A stretch of DNA of 20,373 nucleotides from Clostridiales bacterium UBA1206 (GTDB taxonomy: Bacteria; Bacillota; Clostridia; Oscillospirales; CAG-382): the NCBI GenBank assembly GCA_002310055.1, contig DBXS01000029.1:444-20816 (forward strand). Reading direction: 5' to 3'. Shown piece after piece: positions 1-6,824 of this stretch; position 1 is the stretch's first letter; each line of letters opens with the position of its first letter. Below the pieces are notes generated by a model. That model was not told the DNA's origin. It saw only the letters and a program-made list of their open reading frames with translations, and made no database searches. The translations under genes and the position numbers were made by a program.

Positions 1-86
1 CCTGCGTACAGGGCTTCTATGGGGCCTTTTTCCTTTTTGCCGAAAACGCTCTTCAGCCAGGGGTATAATCCTTTTTTCTGTGCCAT
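1..86 (-). CDS. Partial unknown protein (N-terminus only, runs off left edge)
   Basis: An ATG at 86 opens a frame that stays open to the window edge, about 28 codons. The protein begins MAQKKGLYPWLKSVFGKKEK and is strongly basic. The ribosome binding site is weak (GAAAGAGTGAAAGAT before ATG), but a plausible promoter lies 34 bases upstream at 120-148 and the preceding minus-strand gene ends in a terminator, so a new transcription unit here makes sense. Too little is visible to assign a family. It could be a small soluble protein or the N-terminus of a longer one. Confidence 0.55.
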   Translation of the reverse strand, partial: MAQKKGLYPWLKSVFGKKEKGPIEALYA

Positions 87-119
87 ATCTTTCACTCTTT
101 CGTTTTATTCGGTATCTAT

Positions 120-148
120 ATTTTGCATTATCGCGCGGCAAATGTCAA
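120..148 (-). promoter_or_regulatory. Probable sigma-A promoter for the left-edge gene
   Basis: On the minus strand a perfect TTGACA (143-148) is followed after 17 bases by CAAAAT (120-125), four of six matches to TATAAT. It sits between the terminator of the GH25 gene and the ATG at 86. The -10 box is weak, so this is a moderate call. Confidence 0.5.
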
Positions 149-156
149 TAGCAATC

Positions 157-189
157 ACAAAAAAACTCCGCTTACGTCAAGCGGAGTTT
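157..189 (-). terminator. Intrinsic terminator after the GH25 gene
   Basis: An 11-bp stem (163-173 with 179-189, loop 174-178) is followed on the minus strand by a run of seven T. It lies 8 bases past the stop codon of the GH25 gene. Stem, loop and U-tract all fit a Rho-independent terminator. Confidence 0.9.
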
Positions 190-196
190 CTGCGTT

Positions 197-958
197 TTAT
201 ACCGGGCGGATCAGCTTGCCTTCGTTTAAAAGCCTGAGCAGATAAATGTTCTGCGAAGCCTTGCCGTAATACAGCCTGATGCCGTTCGCATTGGCGATCT
301 TGCGCCTGAAGGTGAACGAAGGGTCGATCCCCGCCTTTTTCAGCGTGTCGTACAGTCCGTGATCACCGTAGGTGAACGCCGGATAGTATTTGCTTCCGTA
401 ATCCTTGTAGCAGATATCGCCGTCGGTCTTGCCTATCCCCTCGGTCTGCACGTTGTCGCTGTACTGCCACATCCCGCCCAGACGCTTGGCGGTCTTGGAG
501 CTTTCGGACCACTGCGCTATCCACCAGTCGGCGGTGTTGATCTCGTCTTCGTACATACGGTTCTTCAGCCAGTTCGGATTAGTGTAGACTCCGGCGGTAT
601 ATCCGGCGTCCGCCATCACGCCGAGCCACGCGTTGATGATATCGGTCATCGTTCTCTTGCCAAGCTTTTTCTGCGCGCTCGTCTCGCAGTCGATATACAC
701 GGGGTATTCAAAGCTTTTGCCTTCCAGCACGCTCAGCAGATACCGCGCCTCGTCTGCCGCGCCGTCGGCGTCGGTCGCCCACACCGCGTGATAGACGCCA
801 ATAGGGATGCCTGCCTTTTTACACCCTTCGTAGTTGTGCTCGAACCGGATATCGGTGTTCTTGCCTTTCGCCGCGCGGATGACGGCAAACTCCACGTCTT
901 TCACTTTTTCCCATTCGATCTTGCCCTTGAAAGACGAAACGTCTATGCCTTTTTTCAT
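197..958 (-). CDS. GH25 family muramidase (lysozyme, phage-endolysin-like)
   Basis: The 253-residue protein is a glycoside hydrolase family 25 enzyme, which cleaves the MurNAc-GlcNAc bond of peptidoglycan. Family hallmarks are present: N-terminal GIDVSSF with D6, the catalytic YIDCE motif with D90 and E92, the YTNPNW strand near 125-130, and WIAQW / MWQYSD near 146-167. Residues 1 to about 190 form the catalytic barrel. The tail (about 195-253), ending YGKASQNIYLLRLLNEGKLI, resembles C-terminal segments of Firmicutes phage endolysins. There is no signal peptide, so export would need a holin, lysis or a non-classical route; with no phage genes nearby it may be a domesticated lysin. The ATG at 958 has GGAG nine bases upstream. 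It is monocistronic, with its own extended -10 promoter and terminator. Family assignment is secure; the biological role is open. Confidence 0.92.
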   Translation of the reverse strand: MKKGIDVSSFKGKIEWEKVKDVEFAVIRAAKGKNTDIRFEHNYEGCKKAGIPIGVYHAVWATDADGAADEARYLLSVLEGKSFEYPVYIDCETSAQKKLGKRTMTDIINAWLGVMADAGYTAGVYTNPNWLKNRMYEDEINTADWWIAQWSESSKTAKRLGGMWQYSDNVQTEGIGKTDGDICYKDYGSKYYPAFTYGDHGLYDTLKKAGIDPSFTFRRKIANANGIRLYYGKASQNIYLLRLLNEGKLIRPV

Positions 959-1002
959 TGAAAATCGCTCCGTTCGTAGTATTTTTCGGTGTCTCCACCT
1001 TA

Positions 1003-1011
1003 ATTATACCA
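1003..1011 (-). promoter_or_regulatory. Extended -10 promoter for the GH25 gene
   Basis: On the minus strand TGG-TATAAT (TATAAT at 1003-1008, TG motif within 1009-1011) gives an extended -10 element. No good -35 box is found 16-18 bases upstream. It lies 45 bases before the GH25 start codon and after the rsmA terminator, which supports its use. Confidence 0.6.
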
Positions 1012-1090
1012 CCGTCTTCACGCAAAAAGACGCGTGCGCGCGCACTTTCGTCGCTTTGCACGCAAAACAGGAAAAAATATGTAAAATATC

Positions 1091-1123
1091 ACAAAAAACC
1101 GCCGCTGTACTTGACAGCGGCGG
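1091..1123 (-). terminator. Intrinsic terminator after rsmA
   Basis: A perfect 10-bp GC-rich stem (1099-1108 with 1114-1123, five-base loop) is followed on the minus strand by six T (1093-1098). It begins 10 bases past the rsmA stop codon and closes the XRE-rsmA unit. Confidence 0.93.
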
Positions 1124-1133
1124 ATGGTGATCA

Positions 1134-1940
1134 TTATTCCGAAAGCGCGTCGGAAAGCCGGCAAATATCAAAAATATCCAACTCCTCGCCGCGCACGGAG
1201 GGTGCGAGAGACGCTTTTTCAAAAGCCTGCGCGATCTCCTGCTTGGAAAACCGTGCGCCGTGCGTGCTCTGCACGCAGTTGAAAAGCGTCTTGCGGCGAT
1301 ATGCGAACGCCGAGCGGATGAGCTCCAAAAACAGTTTTTCGTCTTTTGGGGAAGCGGCGGGAGTATCGTACAGGTCCAGCCGTATCACCGCGGAATCGAC
1401 TTTGGGGCGCGGCGTGAAGCAACCGGCGGGGACGGCGAACAGTTTTTTTACGCTCGCGTAATACGAACACAGCACGGTAAGCGACGAATAGTCGGCGCTC
1501 CCTTTTTTTGCGCAGAGCCGTTCGGCGAATTCTTTCTGTACCATCACGGTGAACGATCTTACGCATTCGCGCTCTTCGAGCAGCTTGAGTATTATGGGGG
1601 AAGTGATGTAGTAGGGAATGTTTGCGCAGACGCAAACGCGCTTTCCGCCCGAAAGCCCGTTTGCGAGCGCCTTTACGTCGGTCTGCAGAAAATCCCCTTC
1701 GATTATGCTCACGTTCGGCGCGTCTGCGAATTTTTCGCGCAGCTCGGGCACTAAATCGGAGTCGATCTCCACCGCCGCAACGCGCAATGCTCTTGCGGCG
1801 AGTTCGCGCGTGAGTATGCCGTGCCCGGGGCCGATCTCTATGACGCAGTCGTCTGGCCCTATGCCGGAAAGCTCGACTATGCGGCGCGGTATGCGCGGAT
1901 CGGTCAGAAAATTCTGCCCGAATTGCTTTTTTGCGTTCAT
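1134..1940 (-). CDS. rsmA: 16S rRNA (adenine1518-N6/adenine1519-N6)-dimethyltransferase
   Basis: The 268-residue protein is RsmA/KsgA, which uses S-adenosylmethionine to dimethylate two adjacent adenines in the 3' hairpin of 16S rRNA late in 30S assembly. It opens with the family signature KKQFGQNFL, followed by the SAM-binding motif VIEIGPGHGILT (33-44), the acidic AVEID strand (56-60), the catalytic NIPYY motif (107-111), MVQKEFAERL, and FTPRPKVDSAV. The length matches the usual 265-290 residues, so it is complete. The ATG overlaps the stop of the upstream XRE-cupin gene as ATGA, which implies translational coupling and shared transcription from the promoter at 2527-2555. A terminator follows. 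Nothing is odd except the regulatory partner. Confidence 0.97.
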   Translation of the reverse strand: MNAKKQFGQNFLTDPRIPRRIVELSGIGPDDCVIEIGPGHGILTRELAARALRVAAVEIDSDLVPELREKFADAPNVSIIEGDFLQTDVKALANGLSGGKRVCVCANIPYYITSPIILKLLEERECVRSFTVMVQKEFAERLCAKKGSADYSSLTVLCSYYASVKKLFAVPAGCFTPRPKVDSAVIRLDLYDTPAASPKDEKLFLELIRSAFAYRRKTLFNCVQSTHGARFSKQEIAQAFEKASLAPSVRGEELDIFDICRLSDALSE

Positions 1941-2494
1941 TCTTTGTCTATTACGGTCAAAAATCTGGCGACTCCGCCCACGGCGAACTGGCCGTGCGGG
2001 ATCGCGGGGTCGAAATAGACCGAATCGCCCTCGTTGAGTATTATCTCTTTGCCGCCTATCGTCACGCCCACGGTGCCTTCGAGCACGTAGTTGAATTCCT
2101 GGCCGCCGTGCGAAACGAGCTGCGGCTTGCCTTCGGAAGGCGAGATCGTGACTATCATCGGTTCTTTGTTGCGGCCGCGGAAATTGTACGCGAGCGATTC
2201 AAAGGCGTAGCCCTTATAACGTTCCACGCCCACGCCCGCGCCTTTGCGGGTGACGGCGTAGGTATCCATGCGCGGCGATTCGCCGGTCAGAAGCTCGGTG
2301 GGGTCCACTCCCATGACCGCCGCGACGTTGTATATCATACTTATTGGAATGTCTTTTTCGCAGTTTTCGTACGAATTGTATAGCTCAAGCGGCATATCTA
2401 TGGCTTTTGCCAGGTCCAGCGCCGACATATCGAGTATGTCGCGCAGGTATTTTATGCGGTCCGCTATCTGCTGCAGCTGGTTCTTTACTTCCAT
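1937..2494 (-). CDS. XRE-family transcriptional regulator with C-terminal cupin domain
   Basis: The 185-residue protein has an N-terminal helix-turn-helix of the Cro/C1 type (about residues 5-65, including LAKAIDMPLELYNSYENCEK) and a C-terminal cupin_2 barrel (about 110-180) with VSHGGQEFNYVLEGTVGV and PHGQF, where small ligands or metals usually bind. The start is placed at ATG 2494 because it has GGAGG eight bases upstream; a longer in-frame extension to 2536 would overlap the -10 box of its own promoter and is unlikely. It shares ATGA with rsmA. Proteins of this layout regulate varied metabolic genes and the target cannot be read from sequence. The domain call is firm; the ligand is unknown. 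Confidence 0.9.
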   Translation of the reverse strand: MEVKNQLQQIADRIKYLRDILDMSALDLAKAIDMPLELYNSYENCEKDIPISMIYNVAAVMGVDPTELLTGESPRMDTYAVTRKGAGVGVERYKGYAFESLAYNFRGRNKEPMIVTISPSEGKPQLVSHGGQEFNYVLEGTVGVTIGGKEIILNEGDSVYFDPAIPHGQFAVGGVARFLTVIDKE

Positions 2495-2526
2495 AAAGCT
2501 TGCCTCCGTATCTGGTCTGTATAACG

Positions 2527-2555
2527 ATTTTACCACGACTTGGCGTATTTGTCAA
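2527..2555 (-). promoter_or_regulatory. Sigma-A promoter for the XRE-rsmA operon
   Basis: On the minus strand TTGACA (2550-2555) and TAAAAT (2527-2532) are separated by exactly 17 bases. The -35 box overlaps the stop codon (2552-2554) of the QueG-like gene, so the operon starts immediately at the end of its neighbour. Confidence 0.85.
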
Positions 2556-3373
2556 GGACGACGCTCGTCGATCAGCGCGATATTGCGCATAATCACTTCG
2601 CGTTTCCGCCACGAAAACGGGTAACGCTCAAACTCCCCGTCCGAAAGGCCGCTCAGCCATTCGGCGGAAAGGTTTTTTATAAATCCTTCGGTAAAATATC
2701 CGTCGTCGGTCGTGAGCGCGCCGGAGTTGAGCGGGCAGGCGTTCTGACATTCGTCGCAGCCCCACACGTAACCGCTTTTTGCAATAAACTCCGCTTCTTC
2801 GGGCGTTACCTGCTTCTTTTGATTTATGCCCGAAAGGCAGGCGTCGGGATCGATCCCGCGCTCCCTTATCGCGTTTGCCGGGCAGGCGGCGATACATCTG
2901 CCGCAGTCGATGCAGGTTTTTATTTCACTCGTTTCGTCCGGGAACGGCATATCGGTCATCACCGAGCCCAAAAATACGAAGCTGCCATATTTGCGCGTTA
3001 TGAGCAGGGAATTCCGCCCGGCGACTCCCATCCCGGCAAGCAGAGATGCGTGTTTTTCGTTTACCGGCGAATGGTCGACGTACCCTTCGAAGGCGTACCC
3101 GGGGAACCGCTCCTTGAACCGGGCGTTGAGCTTTTCGAACAGCGGCACGAACTTTTTGTGGTAGTCGTAGACCCGGGCGTAAGCCGACATTTTGTAGCCG
3201 TCTTCGGGGACGAGCGACGTCTTGTACGGGATCGCGAATATGAGCACGGTCTTCATAACACCGGCGTATTTTTCGTACAGCCGCACGTTTGCCGGAATGC
3301 ATTTTTCAAAAGGGACCGCACCATAAAGGTCTATCCCGTTAGATGCGAATATTTCTTTTACGGCTTTCTGCAT
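2552..3373 (-). CDS. QueG-like epoxyqueuosine reductase family, double 4Fe-4S protein
   Basis: The 273-residue protein belongs to the QueG family, cobalamin-dependent reductases that convert epoxyqueuosine to queuosine in tRNA anticodons. The N-terminal domain carries the conserved block around VDHSPVNEK (99-107, with D100 matching the proposed catalytic aspartate) and AGRNSLLI (118-125). Two ferredoxin-like clusters follow: C154, C157, C160 and C164, then C179 with C206, C209 and C213 in GCDECQNACPLN. It is shorter than the roughly 380-residue E. coli enzyme because the C-terminal HEAT-like region is missing, a form I recall as common in Clostridia. No other queuosine gene is in the window, so the exact substrate is inferred. 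The ATG at 3373 has GGAGG six bases upstream and lies just past the rpsR terminator. Confidence 0.82.
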   Translation of the reverse strand: MQKAVKEIFASNGIDLYGAVPFEKCIPANVRLYEKYAGVMKTVLIFAIPYKTSLVPEDGYKMSAYARVYDYHKKFVPLFEKLNARFKERFPGYAFEGYVDHSPVNEKHASLLAGMGVAGRNSLLITRKYGSFVFLGSVMTDMPFPDETSEIKTCIDCGRCIAACPANAIRERGIDPDACLSGINQKKQVTPEEAEFIAKSGYVWGCDECQNACPLNSGALTTDDGYFTEGFIKNLSAEWLSGLSDGEFERYPFSWRKREVIMRNIALIDERRP

Positions 3374-3386
3374 AATGTGCCTCCGG

Positions 3387-3424
3387 AAAAATAAAAGACC
3401 GGTTTCGTAAAACCGAAACCGGTC
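3387..3424 (-). terminator. Intrinsic terminator after rpsR
   Basis: A perfect 11-bp stem (3397-3407 with 3414-3424, loop 3408-3413) is followed on the minus strand by TTTTATTTTT. It lies 14 bases past the rpsR stop and ends only 13 bases before the QueG-like start codon, so it separates the two genes, with read-through as the likely way the QueG-like gene is transcribed. Confidence 0.92.
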
Positions 3425-3437
3425 GCGTTTTGTTTGC

Positions 3438-3692
3438 TCAGTCGGAAACGTAGGGGATCAAAGCGACCTGGCGAGCGCGTTTGATAGCTTCGGTGAGCTG
3501 TCTCTGATGCTTTGCGCAGGTACCCGTGACACGTCTGGGAAGGATCTTCGCTCTTTCGGCGGAAAGATTCTTTCTTAAACGGGCAACGTCTTTATAATCG
3601 ATATGTTCGACCTTTTCGGCGCAGAAAATGCAAACTTTCTTTTTTCTGCGGGGACGGAACGTTTTGCCGCTGTCTTTGATATCTTTATCCAT
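3438..3692 (-). CDS. rpsR: 30S ribosomal protein bS18
   Basis: The 84-residue protein is bS18, which binds the 30S platform as a partner of bS6. The conserved core is clear: CIFC (21-24), HIDYKD, RRVTGTCAKHQRQL and the basic helix AIKRARQVAL followed by IPYV. The CxxC pair near the N-terminus suggests the zinc-capable form. It is the last gene of the rpsF-ssb-rpsR unit, 24 bases after ssb, with AAGGAG upstream of the ATG at 3692, and is followed by a strong terminator. Length is normal. Confidence 0.97.
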   Translation of the reverse strand: MDKDIKDSGKTFRPRRKKKVCIFCAEKVEHIDYKDVARLRKNLSAERAKILPRRVTGTCAKHQRQLTEAIKRARQVALIPYVSD

Positions 3693-3716
3693 CGTGATAT
3701 TAACTCCTTTACAAGA

Positions 3717-4142
3717 TTAGAACGGCAGCTCGTCGTCTGCGGAAAGTTCCTCAAAAGAGCTTTCGGCTTTGGGCGTGCCGTATGTGGGGATGGCGGGTCC
3801 GCCGGGGATGGGGCCTTCGCCCTTGCGCTCGACGAACGACACCTCGTCGGCAACCACTTCGGTTTCGTAGTGCTTGACGTCGTTGTTATCGGTCCAGGTG
3901 CGGGTCTGCAAAGAACCGCGGACAAGAATCGGCTTGCCCTTGTTGAAATACTTGGTAACGAATTCGGCGGTCTTTCTCCAGCAAACTATGTTTATAAAAT
4001 CGGCCTGCTGCTGTTCGCCCGCGTTATATCTTCTGCTGACGGCGATCCTGAAAGAAGTCACCGAAATGCCGGTCGACGTGGTTTTGAGTTCGGGATCCGC
4101 AACGAGGTTGCCTATAAGGACTACCAGATTGAAACTTGCCAT
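3717..4142 (-). CDS. ssb: Single-stranded DNA-binding protein
   Basis: The 141-residue protein is bacterial SSB, which coats single-stranded DNA at replication forks and repair sites as a tetramer. The OB fold fills about residues 1-105 (start MASFNLVVLIGNL; FRIAVSRRY; DFINIVCWRKTAEFVTKYF; GKPILVRGSLQTRTW). A short Pro/Gly-rich linker leads to the acidic tail DDELPF, which recruits partner proteins. It sits between rpsF (32-base gap) and rpsR (24-base gap), the classical Bacillota order that couples SSB to ribosomal protein synthesis. The ATG at 4142 has GGGAGG seven bases upstream. Complete. Confidence 0.97.
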   Translation of the reverse strand: MASFNLVVLIGNLVADPELKTTSTGISVTSFRIAVSRRYNAGEQQQADFINIVCWRKTAEFVTKYFNKGKPILVRGSLQTRTWTDNNDVKHYETEVVADEVSFVERKGEGPIPGGPAIPTYGTPKAESSFEELSADDELPF

Positions 4143-4174
4143 TTTTCTACCTCCCGGATAGATAACGTTTGTTT

Positions 4175-4471
4175 TTACTCTTCTACTTTAACGATGATAC
4201 TGCGGAGAACGTTACCGTCGATATTGAAACGTCTGTCGAGTTCTGCGGGGAAATCCGAAGTCGCAAAGAACCTGACGAGTACATAGTAACCTTCTTCCAT
4301 GTCTTCGATAGGATAGGCGAGATGCCTCTTTCCCCATTCGTTGACAGATTCAAGCTCGCCGTTTTCGGTGATTATGCCGGTGAATTTGTCGACAACGGCT
4401 TTGGTTGCTTCTTCATCAAGCGTCGCGTTGATGATGAAGAGGGTCTCGTAATGCAGCTTTTTCTGTTCCAT
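4175..4471 (-). CDS. rpsF: 30S ribosomal protein bS6
   Basis: The 98-residue protein is bS6, the bS18 partner on the 30S platform. Typical segments are YETLFIINATLDEE near the N-terminus, the WGKRHLAYPIEDMEEGYYVL strand region (about residues 46-65) and the C-terminal RRFNIDGNVLRSIIV. It opens the rpsF-ssb-rpsR operon. The AAGGAGG site is optimally placed before ATG 4471 but can pair with an upstream CTCCTT in the leader (see 4481-4526), which suggests translational control, as known for S6:S18 leaders. Complete and of normal length. Confidence 0.97.
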   Translation of the reverse strand: MEQKKLHYETLFIINATLDEEATKAVVDKFTGIITENGELESVNEWGKRHLAYPIEDMEEGYYVLVRFFATSDFPAELDRRFNIDGNVLRSIIVKVEE

Positions 4472-4480
4472 GTTTTACAC

Positions 4481-4549
4481 CTCCTTCTGGTCTGATGACC
4501 CCGGCCTTTTTTGCCGGAGTAAGGAGAAAACGGCAAAATGCCGATTTTC
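4481..4549 (-). promoter_or_regulatory. Structured rpsF leader, candidate S6:S18-responsive element hiding the ribosome binding site
   Basis: In the minus-strand transcript CTCCTT (4521-4526) can pair with the rpsF Shine-Dalgarno AAGGAG (4481-4486). Two hairpins are enclosed: CCGGC with GCCGG (4501-4505 and 4513-4517), and GGTC with GACC (4489-4492 and 4497-4500, loop TGAT as read on the plus strand). A further hairpin lies just upstream (4526-4549). Leaders that bind the S6:S18 complex, with a key CCG element, are known before rpsF in many bacteria; here the CCG-containing hairpin is compatible with that family, but the match is by eye. Confidence 0.6.
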
Positions 4550-4559
4550 TAACTATTTT

Positions 4560-4587
4560 AGTTTACCAAAAATTTTTGCTTTGTCAA
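4560..4587 (-). promoter_or_regulatory. Sigma-A promoter for rpsF-ssb-rpsR
   Basis: TTGACA (4582-4587) and TAAACT (4560-4565) on the minus strand, 16-base spacer. The predicted start near 4553 leaves a leader of about 80 bases containing the structure at 4481-4549. No terminator is seen between the end of prs and this promoter. Confidence 0.75.
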
Positions 4588-4601
4588 GAGTTTTTTCAAA
4601 A

Positions 4602-5714
4602 TTAGCTGCCCGCTTTTTTCAAAAGACGTCTGATCCTGGTGGTGGCGTCGAGCAGCGGGGATATGGATTCGTCGTGCGAAAGCGTGTTGACGATCTTGGC
4701 TATGAATTTGGAAAGGTCGACTTCCACGAACCACGGGCGCTGTTTGACTTCATCGGGGATATACGAAAGGTTGGTCGTGTAAAGCTTGGTGAGCTTGCCT
4801 TCGGCGTAGGCTTTGTCGAACTTTTCAACGCCTTCGGTAAAGAGGGCGAACGTGCAGGCGACGTACGTTTCGCGCACGTTTTTGCCGGAAATGTTGTTGA
4901 TGATGTCTATGATCGATTCGCCGGAGGCGATCATATCGTCGACGATCATAACCTTTTTGCCTTCCAGCGGGCCGCCTATGTATTCGTGCTGGATTATGGG
5001 GTTCTTGCCGTTGACTATACGAGTATGGTCGCGGCGTTTATAGAACATACCGACGTCCACGCCGAGCACGTTGGCGTAGTAGATGGCTCTGTCCATCGCG
5101 CCGGTGTCGGGCGATATGACGGTCATATTGTCTTTGATTATATCGTTGCCTTCGTTGGCGATGAAGCATTTGAGTATGGAATAAGTGGGGAAAATGTTTT
5201 CGAAAGACGAATTGGGGATCGCGTTGTAAATGGTGGGATCGTGTACGTCGAACGAAAGGATGGTGTCGACGCCGAGGTTTTCGAGCTCGATCAGCGCCTG
5301 CGCGCAGTCGAGCGATTCGCGGCCCTTGCGTTTGTGCTGGCGCGAGGCGTAGAGCAGCGGCATAATGACCGTCACGCGGTTGGCTTTGCCGCCTATCGCC
5401 GAAAGCACGCGCTTGATATCCTGATAATGCTCGTCGGGGCCCATATGGTTTTCGTAACCGAACATATTGTAGGTGACCGAATAGTTGCCGCAGTCGGCGA
5501 GTATGTAAATGTCTTTGCCTCGCACGGATTCGTCGAGCTTGACTTTGCCTTCGCCGTTGGAAAAACGTATCTCTTCAATGGGAAGGATATACGAAAGTTC
5601 CTCGTCCTGCTCGTTCCTGAGCAGTTTGATGTTCTTATCGACGAGTTTGCCGAGCTCGGCGGAACTCTTGAGTACGATCAGACACAGATCGCCGTGGTTT
5701 GAGATGTCTTTCAT
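4602..5714 (-). CDS. prs: Ribose-phosphate pyrophosphokinase (PRPP synthetase), long form
   Basis: The 370-residue enzyme makes PRPP from ribose 5-phosphate and ATP, feeding purine, pyrimidine, histidine, tryptophan and NAD synthesis. Family signs are the RFSNGEGKVKL segment near 50-60, FDVHDPTI (155-162), the flexible-loop region around KRRDHTR (226-232) and the PRPP-binding loop MIVDDMIASGES (256-267). It is about 55 residues longer than the usual 315. Extra sequence lies near 72-102 (rich in Y, H, N and acidic residues) and in the C-terminal part. Long variants occur in Clostridia as I recall them; allosteric behaviour may differ. The ATG at 5714 has only a weak AAAAGG site. It has its own promoter at 5777-5805 and appears monocistronic. 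Confidence 0.93.
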   Translation of the reverse strand: MKDISNHGDLCLIVLKSSAELGKLVDKNIKLLRNEQDEELSYILPIEEIRFSNGEGKVKLDESVRGKDIYILADCGNYSVTYNMFGYENHMGPDEHYQDIKRVLSAIGGKANRVTVIMPLLYASRQHKRKGRESLDCAQALIELENLGVDTILSFDVHDPTIYNAIPNSSFENIFPTYSILKCFIANEGNDIIKDNMTVISPDTGAMDRAIYYANVLGVDVGMFYKRRDHTRIVNGKNPIIQHEYIGGPLEGKKVMIVDDMIASGESIIDIINNISGKNVRETYVACTFALFTEGVEKFDKAYAEGKLTKLYTTNLSYIPDEVKQRPWFVEVDLSKFIAKIVNTLSHDESISPLLDATTRIRRLLKKAGS

Positions 5715-5752
5715 TGCCTTTTCTTTTACCCCCGTAATGATACAATATTCAG

Positions 5753-5771
5753 CGTATCGCGCTTTGATACG
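5753..5771 (-). promoter_or_regulatory. Small hairpin in the prs leader
   Basis: CGTATC (5753-5758) and GATACG (5766-5771) form a 6-bp inverted repeat with a seven-base loop a few bases downstream of the predicted prs transcription start. It may be an mRNA stem or an operator; no known motif is recognised. Confidence 0.35.
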
Positions 5772-5776
5772 ACAGT

Positions 5777-5805
5777 ATTATACGATATCGCGGCCGATTT
5801 GTAAA
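5777..5805 (-). promoter_or_regulatory. Sigma-A promoter for prs
   Basis: TTTACA (5800-5805) and a perfect TATAAT (5777-5782) on the minus strand, 17-base spacer, about 60 bases before the prs start codon. Confidence 0.85.
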
Positions 5806-5866
5806 TAGTTTAATTAAACAAAAAATGCGCTGTGTGAAAAAATATATCGTCAAAAACACGTATCGT

Positions 5867-6730
5867 CTACCACTCGGGTATCGATTCGGGATCAGTTCCG
5901 CCGTGGCGGACGTTCATCGGGTAGAACTGCTCGGTGCAGCCGGGACGGCATTCTATGAATCCCTTCAGCGTGCAGGGCCAGTTTATGTGCAGCTCGCCGT
6001 AAAACGAACCGGCGGGCTTTAACATAAAATCTCTTTCGAACAGCTCGAGATATTTCCCGGCGGGGATGTCTAAATGCATTACGTATGCGAGCGATTCGGG
6101 CGATATCATCGTGTTCCGGTTGAATACACCCATAAGGCCCAGCCGTTCGTTAAGCAGGGAAGAGGGAGTCGGGAGCGCGCCGTCGTAATATCTTTCCGGC
6201 ACGCAGCAGAAATAAAGCGGTAAAAGCGGGAGCTGATCCACGCTGTCTGCTATCACGAGCAGACGGCGCCTGCCGTCGTCGTCGTACGAAAACACGTCGC
6301 CCACACGGTATATCGCCTGATCGGCGTCATCGGGCGGGATCCTTCCGCGCGGCGCGCGGTTGGGGAGCATTATGCGGCACAGAAAATCGTTGAGGTTCGC
6401 TTCGCGCCGCGCTATCGATTCGGGCGGGAACGATTTGATGCGGTAATATTCCAGATCGGCGCCCGAGCGGATGATGTCGCCGGTGATGCGGAGCAGATCG
6501 TCCGGAAGGCGGCCGATCTCCCACATCGCGCGCGCAAGCGCCAGATACACGTCGTGCAGGAAATACTCGTTGTCGCAGGTGCGCGTATGGATATCCGAAA
6601 GTATTATGTTCTTTATGTATTCGGGGTCGCCGCCCTTGTCGTATTCGCTCATAAAGCGGCGGTAGGTCCGGATAAAGTATTCGCTGTGTTCTATCACCAG
6701 ACTGCGCTTGGCGCAGGTGAAAAGATTCAT
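5867..6730 (-). CDS. Hypothetical protein, soluble, unknown function
   Basis: The 287-residue protein is not recognised. The start is placed at ATG 6730 (protein begins MNLFTCAKRSLVIEHSEYF) because the longer in-frame GTG start at 6799 would lie inside the atp terminator. There is no signal peptide or membrane helix. The first ~120 residues look helical and charged; the middle (about 140-185) has a beta-rich stretch, YRVGDVFSYDDDGRRRLLVI then LPLLPLYFCCVPERYYDG; the C-terminal part has aromatic residues and three cysteines (CTLKGFIECRPGC). It begins about 50 bases after the atp terminator with no clear promoter, so low-level read-through is possible. Codon use matches the neighbours. The GDVF segment loosely recalls some immunity-like beta domains, but this is too weak to assign. 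Confidence 0.8.
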   Translation of the reverse strand: MNLFTCAKRSLVIEHSEYFIRTYRRFMSEYDKGGDPEYIKNIILSDIHTRTCDNEYFLHDVYLALARAMWEIGRLPDDLLRITGDIIRSGADLEYYRIKSFPPESIARREANLNDFLCRIMLPNRAPRGRIPPDDADQAIYRVGDVFSYDDDGRRRLLVIADSVDQLPLLPLYFCCVPERYYDGALPTPSSLLNERLGLMGVFNRNTMISPESLAYVMHLDIPAGKYLELFERDFMLKPAGSFYGELHINWPCTLKGFIECRPGCTEQFYPMNVRHGGTDPESIPEW

Positions 6731-6779
6731 TGTTTTTCCGCCTTTACTGTTTTTTGTGCATAATGGGATTCTGCCCGAG

Positions 6780-6812
6780 GCAAAAAGCAAAGCACGCACT
6801 TTTTTTGCGTGC
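6780..6812 (-). terminator. Intrinsic terminator of the atp operon
   Basis: A 7-bp stem (6792-6798 with 6806-6812, seven-base loop) is followed on the minus strand by TTTGCTTTTTG. It lies 12 bases past the atpC stop codon. Confidence 0.85.
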
Positions 6813-6824
6813 CTGCATATAGGG

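Noticed and set aside
197..958. Part of a prophage lysis module
   Set aside because: The GH25 protein resembles phage lysins, but no holin, tail, terminase or integrase genes are visible on either side, and the neighbours are housekeeping genes.
4470..5702. A 410-codon plus-strand open frame opposite prs
   Set aside because: It is antisense to a clearly conserved gene; the translation has no recognisable motif and the open frame follows from the GC-biased codon use of prs.
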